64,000 nt of DNA from Adenanthera pavonina (GCA_026686845.1 JAIVEN010000004.1:16834827-16898826), one strand, 5' to 3'. Positions 50,601 through 63,239 are shown, numbered from the stretch's first letter. Notes: generated from the letters alone by a model not told the origin. Translations and numbers: made by a program.

Positions 50601-51715
50601 CCAAACGTTACACTAAGGCTTATACCTTGACTCTCCTTCCCTTGGACCACCTAAAATTAATGTTGATTTAGGAAAAGTGCAGTCTACTACCACCTTGCTC
50701 TCCAGGCTATGGGAGAAGATTTAGTGGTAGGGATCTTTCATCATATTATTATTTCATATTTCATCATATCATATAATCATACATCATCTTATCATCACCT
50801 TCTAATCCATCATATCTCGCCATGCTCATGTGGTGATGATGTTCATGCCATGTCAATATGTCTATGCCACTATAAAATCATTATTATACTCATCAATGTC
50901 ATGCTAGCATGCTATGGAACCATATATATATCATCATGTTCAACATCATTATATACCAATACCAAGGATCTAGACTCATACCTCATCCATCTGTGTGTAT
51001 ACCATGTATGTAAAAGAAACCATACACACACACATAACGATATCATGGTATGAACGGGAACATGCATATATACACATATATAAATACAAGCCAACAATTA
51101 GCATATAAACATAACACCAGTTACCTGAAATCGCCGACATCACACACATTAGCCAAACCCACTATCTCAACACTGAACATGAGCTGAGTCACCTCTGATT
51201 ATCCAAACAACAACTAAAACATCATAATATTCCTAATTAACATAATGTACAACTTAACCAAATCCATAACTCAACCAATTATGCTTTACCGCCAACAATA
51301 TAATTACACACTAATGAGCTCTAATTAATCATCCATATCATAATCATCCTTATATATTTCAGATTTCATACTTCCTTTACAATTTCTAACCTAGGGTTCT
51401 ACTCAAGTTCATGATAATCCCACCAAAACTCATAACCAAACCTTATCAACACTACATAACACTCATCTGATTTAAACAAATTTTTGGTTTGGCACCACAG
51501 CGGGAGATAAGTTCACTGTGGCATAGAGCCCTTCAGTCTAAAAAATATCCAAGTTTCAGCTCATTCACTGTAGTGTCCCTGTTTAGGCCATGGTGTATGG
51601 TGGTTCTACCTCATGTCTTTTCTTCCTCCATCCAAGTTCCTCAAGTCCTATACACATCATCATGTATACTTCCCGTTAAGCCTAATTCTAGGATAGTATA
51701 CTGTGGGTTATTATA
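47676..51715 (-). repeat. 5' LTR of the Tekay-type element (X5), with nested Z1
   Basis: Left edge TGTAACTACTT, right edge GGTTATTATA (degenerate TTACA). Pieces 47676-48135 and 49872-51715 are colinear with X4. Both carry caaggaggtttcaccccaga and the CAT/ATC block (50090-50180, 50740-50800). Confidence 0.8.
48136..49871 (+). mobile_element. Copia-type solo LTR, family Z (Z1), with a palindrome array
   Basis: It begins tgttattaatttagatgattttgatg, runs to aactaaactaaca (49871), and interrupts X5 (compare X4 cctatttaatgtaaccaac). GATG lies at the left edge and GATGC at the right, probably a damaged target duplication. The 3' part (gtgaggatacactaagagatt, aatttcacccctctcttgc-like end) resembles W and S. 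Between 48541 and 49215 it carries at least nine GGTTATCCGCATAACC-type inverted repeats. Confidence 0.7.
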
Positions 51716-53505
51716 GGGAGAATGATGTGCTTTTCGAGGGTTTGATTCTTAGGAGTGGAAGGATACGGTTTTTAGGCTTATAAAGCTTGATTCTTGTAGG
51801 TAAGTTAGTTTCTGCTTATCTTCTCCTTCTTCTTCTAGATTGGTTGGTGTTTTTGTTGTGGTAGCTAGGGTTCCAAGTTTGATTATGTTTTTACTAATTA
51901 AAATGAGTTTAAATGCTTCAATGATGTCTTATTGGATGTATACAAGCTTTGGATTAAGGATTTTAAGTGTTTAAGTGGTATATTTTGTAACACTTGCTTT
52001 ATCATACATTTTTCAAGTATTAAAGCATGTTTAATGTCCAAATAACACATGTTAGAGGCTTGAATCATCATAGGAACCATATTGCTTAAAATAGAGAAAA
52101 TAATGTTACTATTTATTTGGTTGCAAAGTTTTCTGGATGAATTTTGAAAAACCATAATTAATTCTCCAAAAATCATATCAATGTGATTCAACTGTCTACA
52201 TGAAGCTGGAAACATGATCTACAAATAAAAAAATATGAATCTAAGGTTTGACCATGCCAATTGATATAGTTTAATGCTTAAAAATACACTGTACAAATGG
52301 TCAAAATTGATGTTTCAGATTTTCTAGCCTAATTTCAAAAATTCATAACAAATCATATAGATGTCCAATTAATGTGTTGTTTGGCTTGTTGAAAAGCTCT
52401 ATTTGTCCAGTTTTCAGAAATGTATAAAAATGATATATTATTTAACATTTTGGATGAACAGTGATCACTAAAATATCAGCTGCGCAAATTGGCCAGAATA
52501 TGCTATTACATTGCAAATTACTTATATACATTCCATACATTGTTCAAACTTGCTCATGCCATATTCTCATTATCAAAAGAGACTTAAAATAACATAATTC
52601 TAGACAGACATAACTTAAAAAACTCCTATATAATCTTACATATAATTACATAAACACAAATAGCTATAGCAATTATGATATTAATAATCCAAAGTCTTCT
52701 CCTTGCCCTTTTCCTTTGTGGGGGTCTTGCCATGCTTTGAATCTAAAATTTTAGGATACTTGACGGGATGATATTGGGGACAATCTTAGTAGCAAGTCAC
52801 ATTCAAAGCATTATGACATTCATTTCACAATATAAATCACATTTGAACATCAATATACCACATTGGTCATACAAATTTAGGTAGCACAACGGCTTAGAAA
52901 ATGGACATCCTGGGGATCCAAACCCCTCAAATTATAGTCAAACCAATCAAAGAAACAAATATACAATGTGGAAACTCAAATTCATCATAAAATATCATAT
53001 AAACATCATATGAACATAGTGAAAGTACATAAAGCAATAAATGGACTTAACTACCTCTTGAAGTACCACTTGATCTTTCAACTGAAAGCAATGGTTCCAC
53101 TTACTTTCCTAAGCTTCCTCAAGTCCATATAAAATATTGAACAATGGCTTAAACCATTGATTCCATAGTGTAACACATATGGCTCAAATAAAACTCTTAA
53201 AACCCTTAATTGTTCTAGTTATCTATCTTACATATACCATAAAGTATATACTTGTTCCAAAGGTTTATGGCCATGGGGAATCCATTTTTGACATCAAAAC
53301 TATGAAATTCCCACTCTAAGAAAATTTTTGGTCTGATAGAAATCAACCCCAAAGGAAAAGAAATTTGTTTTTCTCAAAACTTACTCAAATATTCATGCTA
53401 TACTTGCTTCCTCTTGTAAAAAATCTCACACCAAATCATGATTTTATGGTTTTAAAATAACTTTCCTCCCTTATTCAAGCTTAGGAAGAAATTAAGGGAG
53501 AAAAC

Positions 53506-54909
53506 TGTTAGATATGTTGGCTTCCCAAAGAGGAGGGTGAATTAGGAAGATTAAAATTTTCTGCAAAAGTATAAGAGAATAGTGAAAGCAAGAGTGACAG
53601 TAAAAACAAAGTATAAAATATAACTAAGTGAAAAACAAGATAAGGGAAGAGAAGACACAAATATTTATCCTGGTTCGGTCTCTTTTTCTTGACCTACGTC
53701 CAGTTCTCAAGCTACCACTTGAGATTTTCCACTACCTTGCAAGAATTTGATAGGCTTCTTGCTAAGCCTTTATATAACTTGATGCTCTATTCCAAGAGCT
53801 TACAATCTTACTCCTTGCACTCTAGTTAAGTACTTCCCAAATCCATTGTGAAATCCCCTCACAAGAAAATCTTTCTTTCAGATGAAGATAAGATTGATTA
53901 CAGTAATTAAACTCTCTAATTTAGAGTGTATATAAAAGTTGAAGTACAAGATATGAAGTATGTGGGAGTAGAAGACTTTGACTCAAAAATTTAGCAGAGT
54001 TTCTATATATACAATGTAAAATCATTACCCACATCTTCAAATGAAGTTCTATTTATAGATTTATATCTTAACTATACATTAGAGACAAGATCTAGCCGTT
54101 AGAGACGTTACCCAATAGTTACTCTGAAAAACTATCTATTCACCAACCACATTTAATGTGTCTAACATTCAAAGTTTGAATTTTGGTGTGTCAACAGACG
54201 AATGTCATAGAGACTGTAAGCTAAAGACTTTAACGTTGAACCTCGAAGTTCATCTGTTCTAAAGCAAAGTTTGAATTTTCATCTTTGACAAATGTTTCTA
54301 TGTTCGAACATACGAAATTTCAAGTTTAAAGTTCTTCTGGTAAGTGTGAATAGTTGCTCCATATTGCTACAATGTCTTTGAAGTTTGAATTTTGGTGCCC
54401 AAAATTTATCTATCAGTGGGCAGCTCAATGTGGTATAATAGTTCTTCTTTTCGAAATTCAAATTTTCAAATGCCAAAATACATCTGTCACAGAGATCTCT
54501 TATCAGACTTAATTCAAAGTTTGAATTTATGAATACTAAAATTCGTATGTTAAAAGATTATCATAATAGACTTGTGGGGTATCTTTCCAAAGTTTGAATT
54601 TTCAAAATCAAAGTTCATCTGTCAGAGGACTAACTTAGAACTCTTTTTAAGTTACAAATCAAGTTTAACACTTCAAAATTCATATGATAGTGGGTATTTT
54701 TCAAATACATCATGAATTATCGTAAAAACACATTTTAAAAACATTCTTTTGCCAGATCAAAGTCTTTTACTCATTTTTAATACAATAAGAAATCCTATAT
54801 CTAATCTTATGCTTGTTTTTCTTGGATTTCTTCATCTGAGATCTTTTGTGCACCTTTGATATCTTCCTTCTAAGCTCTAGTTGGAATCATCAAAACGCTT
54901 GATTCAATA
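53506..54909 (-). repeat. 3' LTR of the copia element (family S)
   Basis: Plus-strand TGTTAGATATGTTGGCTTCCC to CTTGATTCAATA, 1404 bp, homologous to S1 and to the LTR from 63240. Sense start is TATTGAATC, a degenerate TGTTGAATC. It contains spaced GTTCATCTGTCAG-type words. Confidence 0.85.
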
Positions 54910-54925
54910 TTCTCCTCATTTTTGA
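54910..54925 (-). promoter_or_regulatory. Polypurine tract of the copia element
   Basis: On the minus strand AAAAATGAGGAGAA lies directly before the 3' LTR, in the context TTTTGTCATCATC that usually precedes AAAAAGGGGGAGATT in related copia elements. One T and lost Gs show decay. Confidence 0.7.
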
Positions 54926-55166
54926 TGATGACAAAACAACTTGCAAACTTGATTAGTACTTGGGCTTGCTTCAAAGAGCTCCCTCTCAACATATGCATTA
55001 AAATTCGAAGATAAGTGCATCATGCATTGCAGATCAAATAGGGAATCTTATTAATTCATTCATAGTTTCAGTATAGAGATATAACATTGCAAACACAAAA
55101 TTCAAAAGTAAGATTATCATTCATAAAATAACACTACAAGAAAGACCAAGCAATCCTAAGATCTAA

Positions 55167-57297
55167 TCACTTCTTCTTAGGCTTGAACTTCTCTGCTGTA
55201 AGTCTTGCCAAATGATTCTGCAATAGATTTTCCAATTTGCTCGAATGACTTCTCCCCCTTTTTGCCATCATCAGGAATATGAACATGTACAGCAGGAGGA
55301 GGGATATGGGATACTGGAATTGCTTTAAAAGACACAGGAACAAAAGGTAGGTCAGGATTAAGCTGAGGAGGAGGTATAGAAGCTTCAGGACTTGTTTCCC
55401 CATCATCAGAGACCTCAAGAAGCTCTTACATTTCTTGTCTAGAAAGAGCCAACTGAGCCCTTCGTTCCTCTAAGAGACCATAGGCAGAAAGAAGTGAGGG
55501 AGCAAGAGCAGGAGGACAAAACATATCTTCAAGCCTTAGTCTTTGGGCTTGCAAAATAGCATCATGGGTAATGGCTACTAGTCTTTTCTCCTCATTTAAG
55601 GCAACTTGTATGAATGATGTGGTAGAGATGGCTGCTACCAGTTTTTCTACTTGCTCAGAATCTTAGATAGAAAGAATTGAATCTTGAGCATTTTCAGCAA
55701 CAAGCTCATGGGAGCTTGATTCTTAAGGAGCCTCTTACTCCATGCCATAGTCCAAGGGAGGACCAAGGCTTGCCTCATTACTGGAGGCCTATGGAGTGGC
55801 CAAGGTACCAGCAGCCTCAGTAGCATGTACATCATCATCTGGTTCAGGAGAGGCTAGCATGAAAGGACTTGGAGGCTCATGAGTGAGAGACTTGACAGGC
55901 TCAGAGAATCCTAGCTGAGGTGGAGCTGATGTGGAGGGAATGGCACTCCTGATGTCCTCATATGTATTAGCAACCACTTTCATATTCTTTGCCAACTGAT
56001 GAATCTGATCTTGGATATGAGCAAACTTGACATTTTGCTCATCCTTAATGCTCAACATGAGTGTAGACATCCTATCATATAGCTCAGTGATCTTGGTTGG
56101 CTTTGCCCAAGTTTAGGAAGTGGATAGCATATGTGTCTGAGTGGCTTGAGATGGTGATGAGACAAGCTAAGAAGGCTAAGGCATGGACTTTGGAGCAGCC
56201 TCAGAGGTTTCTACTTATTACTAGGAGACATCCTCTTCAAAGAATAGATCTTTTATTTTTCCAACTCCCTTGCCAATCCATCTTCCATCCTTCTTTTCTG
56301 TCCCCATCCTTTGTAGTTCTTTTTCTTTAAACATTTCAGTAGGCTTTCCTTTTCCTTTTTCTAGATATTGGATCCTAGCATACTGAAGTATCTTGGAGAT
56401 TATTGAGGCATATGGTAGGGTAGAATCTTTCCTCAGATCTCTTGCTTTGATTATGTGTTGAAGGATGATGTGGCCCATATTGATTAGCTTGCCATGCATG
56501 ATTGTTGCCATCACATGTGCTTCAGCCCTTGTGATCAGATAGAAACTGCCTTCTTTGTTGAAAATAATTCTAGACACAATGTAGTGTAGGATTCTGACTT
56601 GGGCACTGAAGTCAGTGGGCTTTAACAAACTTAGAGGTGGCTTGTTCTCTTTTCTTCTGAACAACATGTTCAGAATTGTACTTTCTTTGTAATTTAGGAA
56701 AGGCTCTCCTTCCTCTTCTGCCACCTCAGCTTCATCCATGTATTTTGAGGCAGAGATGTCAATTTTCAATCCATCTTGCCCTGGAATCTCTAGTACTTCA
56801 TTGAAGATCTCATCTGTCAGCCAGATGGTCCTTGATCTTAGATTTACTCCCACTTCTTCTTCTTCCTATTATACTTCAGGGAGGCATACCAGGTCTTAAC
56901 AACCTTATCATCATATCTTTCCAGAATTTCTAACAAATTCTTGTATCTAACCAGCCAAAGCTCAGCATCAAAGTTGTTAAAAATTAGGAAGTCTTCCAAA
57001 TTTACGCAGTGAGGCTTGATTACCTTTTTACTGACAAATTTGGTAGTATACTCTCCCAGAATATGAGCATTGCTCCACAATGGTAGCGTGGTAAACTGGT
57101 ATTCTCTAGATTCAGTGCTGTAGGAGGAAGAAGAGGCAAGAGAGACAGGAGCAACAAGAACAGCAAGTTCAGATTTCTTCAAGGGAGTAAGAGTAGATTT
57201 CTTTGAGTCTACTTTATGAGTTGTTTTTTGCTTCTTGGAAGGAGTTGCCTTGCTAGATTTGCCCTTCCTTTTTGAGTTTCACCCTCCTTGGAGGCAT
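55167..57297 (-). pseudogene. Third reading frame downstream of pol (putative plant transposon protein domain)
   Basis: Minus strand from an ATG at 57297 (MPPRRVKLKKEG) through a basic stretch, with a frameshift soon after the start. Then comes a long open text at 57182-56221 with a frame change near 56850. It includes NLEDFLIFNNFDAELWLVR, SRTIWLTDEIFNEVLEIPG, ILHYIVSRIIFNKEGSFYL and INMGHIILQHI. This is the pattern I associate with the Pfam 'putative plant transposon protein' domain. After several stops it continues (MSTLMLSIKDEQN...) as a probable coiled coil and a Pro/Ser/Glu-rich tail ending near 55167. It lies on the same strand as pol, between RNase H and the 3' LTR, where Sirevirus-type elements carry an extra frame. 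No signal peptide or clear membrane segment is seen, so an envelope role is not supported. Function unknown. Confidence 0.6.
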
Positions 57298-58363
57298 ATT
57301 GGGATTTAACAATTCTCTTTGGTCGTGACTCTCCTTTCCTAACTTCTAGATTTTTGACTTTCAAAATTTTCGTAGGAGAATGATACAGAAAGATGCTAAT
57401 AATGGGTTTAAAAGGTGCAAAAAGAAGTTTAATCAGTCAAAAATGAAGATTTGTGAATGGAGTTAATGGGAATTAAAGAGAGAATTTAAACAGACTTGAG
57501 AGAGAGACGAGTAGTGTTACGTCTGTTTAGAGGAAGACCTTCAGTTTTAACGTATGCAACCATTAAAAAGATGAATTTTGAAAGGTCAAAATTCAAATTT
57601 CGTGCAGTTACAAGGTAATCCATAAATAGAAGCTTCTTGATGGATAAATTTTCATATGGAAGTTCATTTGACAGAAGCTTAGTTCAGAAATCAAGAAGTG
57701 AACAGACAAACTTTGTTTCAATAAAGTTCGAGCTTCGCAAGATTCAAACAATAAACAAACAAGAACAATACAGGAAACAGACATATTTTACTTATGAAAG
57801 TTCATCTTACAGAGATCAAATTATGAGGGAATGTTTCAACAGACGAATATTGATTCAAAAATTCAAATTTCAAAATTTTGTAAAGAGTTTCTAAAATGCA
57901 TATTTTGATATATGGAGATTCATATAACAATCATTTTGAACAGAGACAACATTAGCATTTTATTTTTAAAATTCGAATATCCACTATTCAACAGATGAAT
58001 TTCGAGGGTTGAGAGAGGACTGTGACAGCATGCTAATTCTTCCAAAAGTTGTGTAGGGCATCTAGGTTCGAATGTTGAGCATGCTAATTCTTCCAAAAAC
58101 ACAATTCAACATGGAAATTTGTCTAATAATCATCTAAAATGCAAATTTCAAATTTCTGAACTTACATAATAGATCCAAAAGTTCAAATTTTTGGCTTCCT
58201 TCAGCATCTTTTAATTGTGCAGGTCTGATTAGCTCCATTATACAGATCTGTTGTCACTTAAACTTATGAGGAGCACCTGCAACTTATATCAAACTCACTC
58301 TGATGCTAAAGTTAATATTAATCCAATGTTAGAAATTTTAAATAGATGTATATAAAGGCTTAC
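57298..58363. other. Non-coding spacer between pol and the third frame
   Basis: AT-rich, no domain. It contains AAATTC/GAATTT-rich words with cagacgaa/acagacaaac (for example 57536-57850), similar to the LTR S motif set. It may hold the leader for the third frame. Confidence 0.4.
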
Positions 58364-61300
58364 TTACAATTCATTGGGATTTACCATACCCAATTCCCTT
58401 TTGATTTTACATTGTCTATCTTCTGCAAGAGGTTTGGTCAGAATGTCAGCAACTTCATCTTCAGTAGGGATGTATTCCAATTTGATGTCTCCTTTCAAAA
58501 CATGATCCCTTATAAAGTGATGCCTAGCTTCAATATGCTTTGTCCTTGAATGCATGATAGGATTCTTTGTGATGTTGATAGCACTTTGATTGTCACACAT
58601 TATTAGTATTTCCTATATTTGAATCTTAAGATCTTCAAGCTGCTGCTTCATCCAAAGGACTTGAGCACAATAGCTACCAGCTGCAACATATTCAGTTTCT
58701 GTAGTAGAGAGAGCCACATTGTTCTGTTTCTTGCTGAACCATGAAACTAAGGATCCTCCAAGGAACTGACATGTTCCACTTGTGCTTTTTCTATCAGTTT
58801 TGGATCCAGCAAAGTCAACATCAGTATATCCCATGAGTTCTTCTCCATTGCCCTTTGGGTACCAAAGTCCCATCTGTGATGTTCCAATTAGATATTTGAA
58901 GATTCATTTCACAGCCGTTGCAAGGGATTCTTTGGGACATGATTGGAACCTTGCACATATACAGACACTGAACATCATGTCAGGTCCACTAGCTGTTAGG
59001 TATAGCAAGGATCCAATCATTCTCCTATATTGAATTATGTTGAAGGTTTTTCCTCCCTCATCCATATCAAGCTTTTTTGCAGTAGCCATAGGAGTTCCCA
59101 TTGACTTGGCTTTTTCCATGCCAAACTTTTTCAGCAACTCTTTTAGATATTTTGATCGATTGAGGAAAAAACCATCATCACATTACTTGATTTGCAATCC
59201 AAGGAAGACGTTGAGCTCACCCATCATTGATATTTCAAATTCACCCTGCATTAGCTTAGAGAAATTCTTGCAAAGAGATTCATTAGTAGCACTAAATATA
59301 ATATCATCAACATAAATTTGAACAATAAGTAAGTCTTTGTTTTCTTCCTTGAGTGAACAAAGTTGTATCTACTTTTCCTCTATTGATTCCCTTTTTAGTT
59401 AAAAAATTGCTTAGCCTTTCATACCATGCTCTAGGAGCTTGTTTTAAGCCATGAAGAGCTTTCTTCAGTTTATAAACATGATTTGATTTTGTTGAGTCCT
59501 CAAAGCCTAGAGGTTGATCAACATAAACCTCCTCCATAATATATCCATTCAGAAAAGCTCTTTTTACATCTATTTGATATAACATTATGTTTTTCATGCA
59601 TGCATAAGCCAATAGGATTCTAATTACTTCTAATCTTACAACTGGAGCAAAAGTTTCCTCAACATCAATACATTCTTCTTGATTATATCCTTTGGCAACT
59701 AATCTTGCTTTATTTCTAACGATTGTTCCTGGTTCATCAAGTTTATTTTTAAAAATTTAGTGCCAATAATAGGGTAATTTTTAGGTCTAGGCACTAAATC
59801 CCAAACTTGATTTCTTTCAAACTGATTTAGTTTATCTTGCATAGTTAAAATCCAGTACTCTTCAATTAAGGCTTCTTCAGCACACTTAGCTTCAATTTGG
59901 GAAATAAAAGCACAATTGATCATTTGTTCCCTATGTTGTTTTCTATTTTTAACTTTCTCCTGAACATCCCTAATCACTTGATCAACATGATAATTCCTTT
60001 AATATCTCCAAGCTCTAGAGAGTTCTTGAGACATTTCCTCATTGTTCTCATACTCAAGATCTTTCTCCTGAATATCTTCCTCTATGTTAGTAGATTCAGA
60101 TATTTTTGGAGGTTCAATTTTATCTTCTTCAGAAAGATTTAAGTTCTTAAAGTTAGAGATAAGATTATCTTCATCAATGATATGCTTGGAAACTATTTCA
60201 TTTTCAATAAACACAATATACATAGTTTCTTCTACTGATCTAGTCCTTTTATTAAAAACCGTATATGCTTTACTCCTAGTAGAATAGCCAAGAAATATAT
60301 CTTCATCAGATTTGGCATCAAACTTACCCAAATTCTCCTTTCCATTGTTGTGGATGAAACATTTACAACCGAATACATACAGATGTGAAAGATTTGGCTT
60401 CCTCCCTTTGTGTATCTCATACGGAGTCTTCCCTGGAATTGGTCTGATGCAGGTTCTGTTATTGATATAACTGCTGTGTTTACTGCATCAGCCCAGAATA
60501 CTTGAGGGAGTTCCTTTTTCATTCAGCATTGCTTTTGCCATTTCTCTAATTGTTCTGTTCTTCCTTTCTACCACTCCATTTTGCTGAGGAGTCCTTGGTG
60601 CTGAGAAGTTGTGATCAATTCTATGTTCATCGCAGTACTCTAGAAAACTTGAACTTTTAAATTCTTCTTCATGATCAGACCTGATAGGCACAATGAGTAA
60701 TCATCCACAATCACAAGTACTTATAGGTTTCCACTAATGCTTTTTACTCTATATGGACAATTGTTGCAATGGTCTAGATGTGGTGACTATATTTTTAGAT
60801 TTGAAAGATGATTTGGTTTGTTTTCCTTTAAGGCATACATCACATTCTTTGTCTTTTTCAAAAGAGATTTTTCGTGAACCAGTGACTAAATCATTCTTAA
60901 TTAGTTTTGATAGCTAGTTCATGTTAACATGTGCCAGTCTTCTATGCCACAACCAACAATCATTTTCTTAACTAATCAAATCGACACAATTTAAGGAGGG
61001 AAGTTCATCAAGATTAATGGTATAATAGTTACCATCCCTTTGAGCCTTGAGGATTACTTTACGATCACTTTTTCTGATGGCCAAGAAGAACTTTGAGTCA
61101 AACAGTTTCCAGTTCCCTTTGTCACATGTCTGACTCATACTTAGCAGGTTGTGGTTGAGGCCAATTACAAATAGCACCTTTTCTATAGATGTTTCAGGAT
61201 TCTTCCCCATAATGTCAATGCCAACTATTTTGCCATATTGGTCACCTCCAAAGGTCACGTTTCCTCCTTTCTTGTCTCTAAGAATGATGAACTTCTCCTT

Positions 61301-61750
61301 ATCACTAGTCATATGGTTTGAGCAAGCACTATCCATATACCATTTATTGCTTTTCTTTGCTCTAAGATAAACCTGCAAAACAAGGTTCAGATTTTCTTTT
61401 TAGGTACCCAAATCTGCTTGGGTCCTTTTCTTTCAGTGGCTTTTTCCCTAGATACAAATGTACCTTTAGGAACCCATTCTACCTTCCTATCAAGTCCATT
61501 TTTGTCAACAAACATGAACAGGAAACATGTCCCTTCTTGTTACAGAAGTGACAGGTGGTAAAGGGACTACTAGATTGTGATGCAGGAAGAAAGCAATATA
61601 GATAATACTTTTGTTTCACATATTTTGGTTGGACATAGGATTCAATGTGTTTTGAAGTGTGATTTTTCTTTTCATGTCCATCAGCATGCACAAAGTACCT
61701 CATACATAGGTTTTGATTTTTCTTTTTAATCTTTTCTTTGACTGCACAAG
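58364..61750 (-). pseudogene. Copia pol: protease, integrase, RT, RNase H (broken)
   Basis: Order on the minus strand: a second CCHC-like CHFCNKKGHVSCSC near 61540; protease WYMDSACSNHMTSD (about 61345; the usual DSG is DSA); a pre-integrase segment HNLLSMSQTCDKGNWKLF; the integrase zinc region LWHRRLAHVNM ... CDVCLKGKQ near 60930-60850; VIVDDYS near 60700, which jumps directly to IRSDHEEEF and FSAPRTPQQNGVVERKNR. RT follows with YQIDVKRAFLNG, LHGLKQAPRAWY and YVDDIIF (about 59300). RNase H has GYTDVDFAGSKTDRKS, SKKQNNVALSTTETEYVA and ICDNQSAI-like MCDNQSAINITKN, ending NPNEL and a stop at 58364. The enzymes would copy and insert the element. Stops and frameshifts break every module, and about 80 integrase residues between the first two catalytic Asp are missing. 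Confidence 0.88.
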
Positions 61751-63184
61751 AATCATAGCCAAGTCCAGCTTTTCTTTATGCAATTCTCTGACTTCCCATT
61801 AAAGCAAACAACATATCTTTGCCCTTCATAAGTCTAGCCATGCTCTTCAACAAATATTCATTAGTTTGTTTTAATTCAATACATGATGTATAGTAAGCAA
61901 ATTCAGCTCTATGCAAAGTTATAGTGTTAGAGATATTGCACTTAGATTCTAACTTGCTAATTTTTTTCTTAGCCTGTTTTAGTTCTTTAATAATCTTAAT
62001 GAACTCATCATGTAGATCATGAAATACATCAAATAATTCAAAATAGGAAGGCTCAGATTCATATACCTCATCTTCATGATCACTATTGGATGAGCTTGGA
62101 GTTTATTCAGATGCAAGTGCCATCAAGCAGATATTAGTAATTTCTTCATCATCATCATCTTCTTCATCTGAGCTGTTGCCCTAGATTGATAAGATGTATG
62201 CCATTTTCTTCTTGCCCTTGTCAACGGCTTTCTTTTCCTTCTCTTGCTTCTTTAGGAATTGTGGACAATCTCATTTGATGTGCCCTTGATTTTTGCATTC
62301 ATAGCATGTGACAGGCTCTTTGCCTTATTTTTGTTGTATCCAACTGCTCCTTTCTTGAAGAACCTTTTATTTCTTTTCTTGTTATAGAACCTTCTGAATT
62401 TTCTGACCATCATAGCTAGAGTCTCTTTGTCTAGTTCATTACCATCATCATATTCTTCTTTCTTTTCTTCTGCAGCTTTTAAAGCAAGGCCTTTCTTTTT
62501 CCTGTCTTGACCTACTTCCTTGAGAACCTTTATTTTTCCCTCATACTCTTCAAGGCTACTGAAGAGTCCTGTGACATAAGCCATTGACTCTCTTCTGGCC
62601 TCTTCTAATGCTATTACTTTTGGTTACCAATCTAGAGGAAGAGTTCTAAGGATTTTTCTAACTTTCTCTGGCTGAGTGTACTTCTTACTGAGACTCTTTA
62701 GTTGATTTATAATGAGGGTGAATCTCTTTTACAGCTCTTTAATACTTTTACCTTCCACCATTATGAAACTTTCATACTTACCAATGCAGGAGTTCAATTT
62801 GTTCTCACTTACTCCAGTGGTTCCTTTATAAGAGATTTATAGAGTGTCCCACATGCCTTTGCCTGTAGAACATTGTGATACTCTGTAGAATTCATCCTAG
62901 TTTAATGCACTGACCAGGCAGTGTTTTACCTTAAAGTTTAGCAGGACTTTTCTCTTATCTTTCTCATTCCACTAGTCTTCCGTCTTCTCCTTATATTTCC
63001 CATCATCCTATAGCTTCATTGGGATAAAATCTCCTTTCTGGATGATAAACTAGATGTCCAAATCAATGGACTAGAGATAGATTTGCGTTCTCATCTTCCA
63101 GTATCTATAGTGTTCTCCATTAAAGTTAGGTGGTCTGTTTGTGTTGTATCCCTCAGGTAGAATGCTTTCTCAAAAGCCAGCCAT
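61751..63184 (-). pseudogene. Copia gag polyprotein (broken)
   Basis: The minus strand opens at an ATG at 63184 (MAGF then stop), 42 bp after the primer site. It continues RPPNFNGEHYRYWKMRTQIY, the conserved start of copia gag (UBN2-type), through SCIGKYESFIMVEGKSIKEL and RKILRTLPLDW to SMAYVTGLFSSLEEYEGKIK. Then come a charged stretch and a CCHC knuckle, CYECKNQGHIK-stop-DC, near 62290. The knuckle binds RNA during packaging. At least seven stops and one frameshift are visible. From about 62240 to 61751 the text is low-complexity acidic then featureless, probably the gag tail and pol lead-in. Confidence 0.8.
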
Positions 63185-63225
63185 TGAATTTCCTAGATTA
63201 TTAGATCCTCTGTTTGGGAGTCTGA

Positions 63226-63239
63226 GCTCAGATACCACT
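63226..63239 (-). promoter_or_regulatory. Primer binding site, initiator Met tRNA type
   Basis: On the minus strand the LTR end TATCTAACA is followed by AG and then TGGTATCTGAGC, one mismatch from the plant consensus TGGTATCAGAGC. This fixes element orientation and the LTR edge at 63240. Confidence 0.88.

Larger units (their letters stand above)
38340..51715 (-). mobile_element. Tekay/Del-type Ty3/gypsy element with two LTRs, degenerate
   Basis: A two-LTR element on the minus strand. The 3' LTR is 38340-40840 and the 5' LTR 47676-51715 (the latter holding Z1). A perfect 5-bp duplication GGGAG lies at 38335-38339 and 51716-51720. A polypurine tract abuts the 3' LTR, and a degraded initiator-Met primer site abuts the 5' LTR. 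The coding remains are a gag piece near the 5' end and the integrase C-terminus with a chromodomain next to the polypurine tract. This is the gene order and chromodomain placement of chromoviruses of the Tekay clade. After subtracting Y4 the internal region is only about 4.4 kb and full of stops, so the element cannot transpose on its own. Confidence 0.85.
38062..51985 (+). mobile_element. LTR family V (copy V2), split by the Tekay-type element
   Basis: The left piece at 38062-38339 (TATACACC... cttgagggactagaaccgagggaaaggatc) and the right piece at 51716-51985 (gggagaatgatg... aagcttgattcttg) are homologous to adjacent parts of V1 (22224-22329 and 24145-24480). They join across the GGGAG duplication. 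The remaining 3' part is cut off by insertion Y6 and would lie beyond the window. Confidence 0.6.

Noticed and set aside
56097..56330. Plus-strand frame of 77 codons
   Set aside because: Antisense shadow of the copia third frame.
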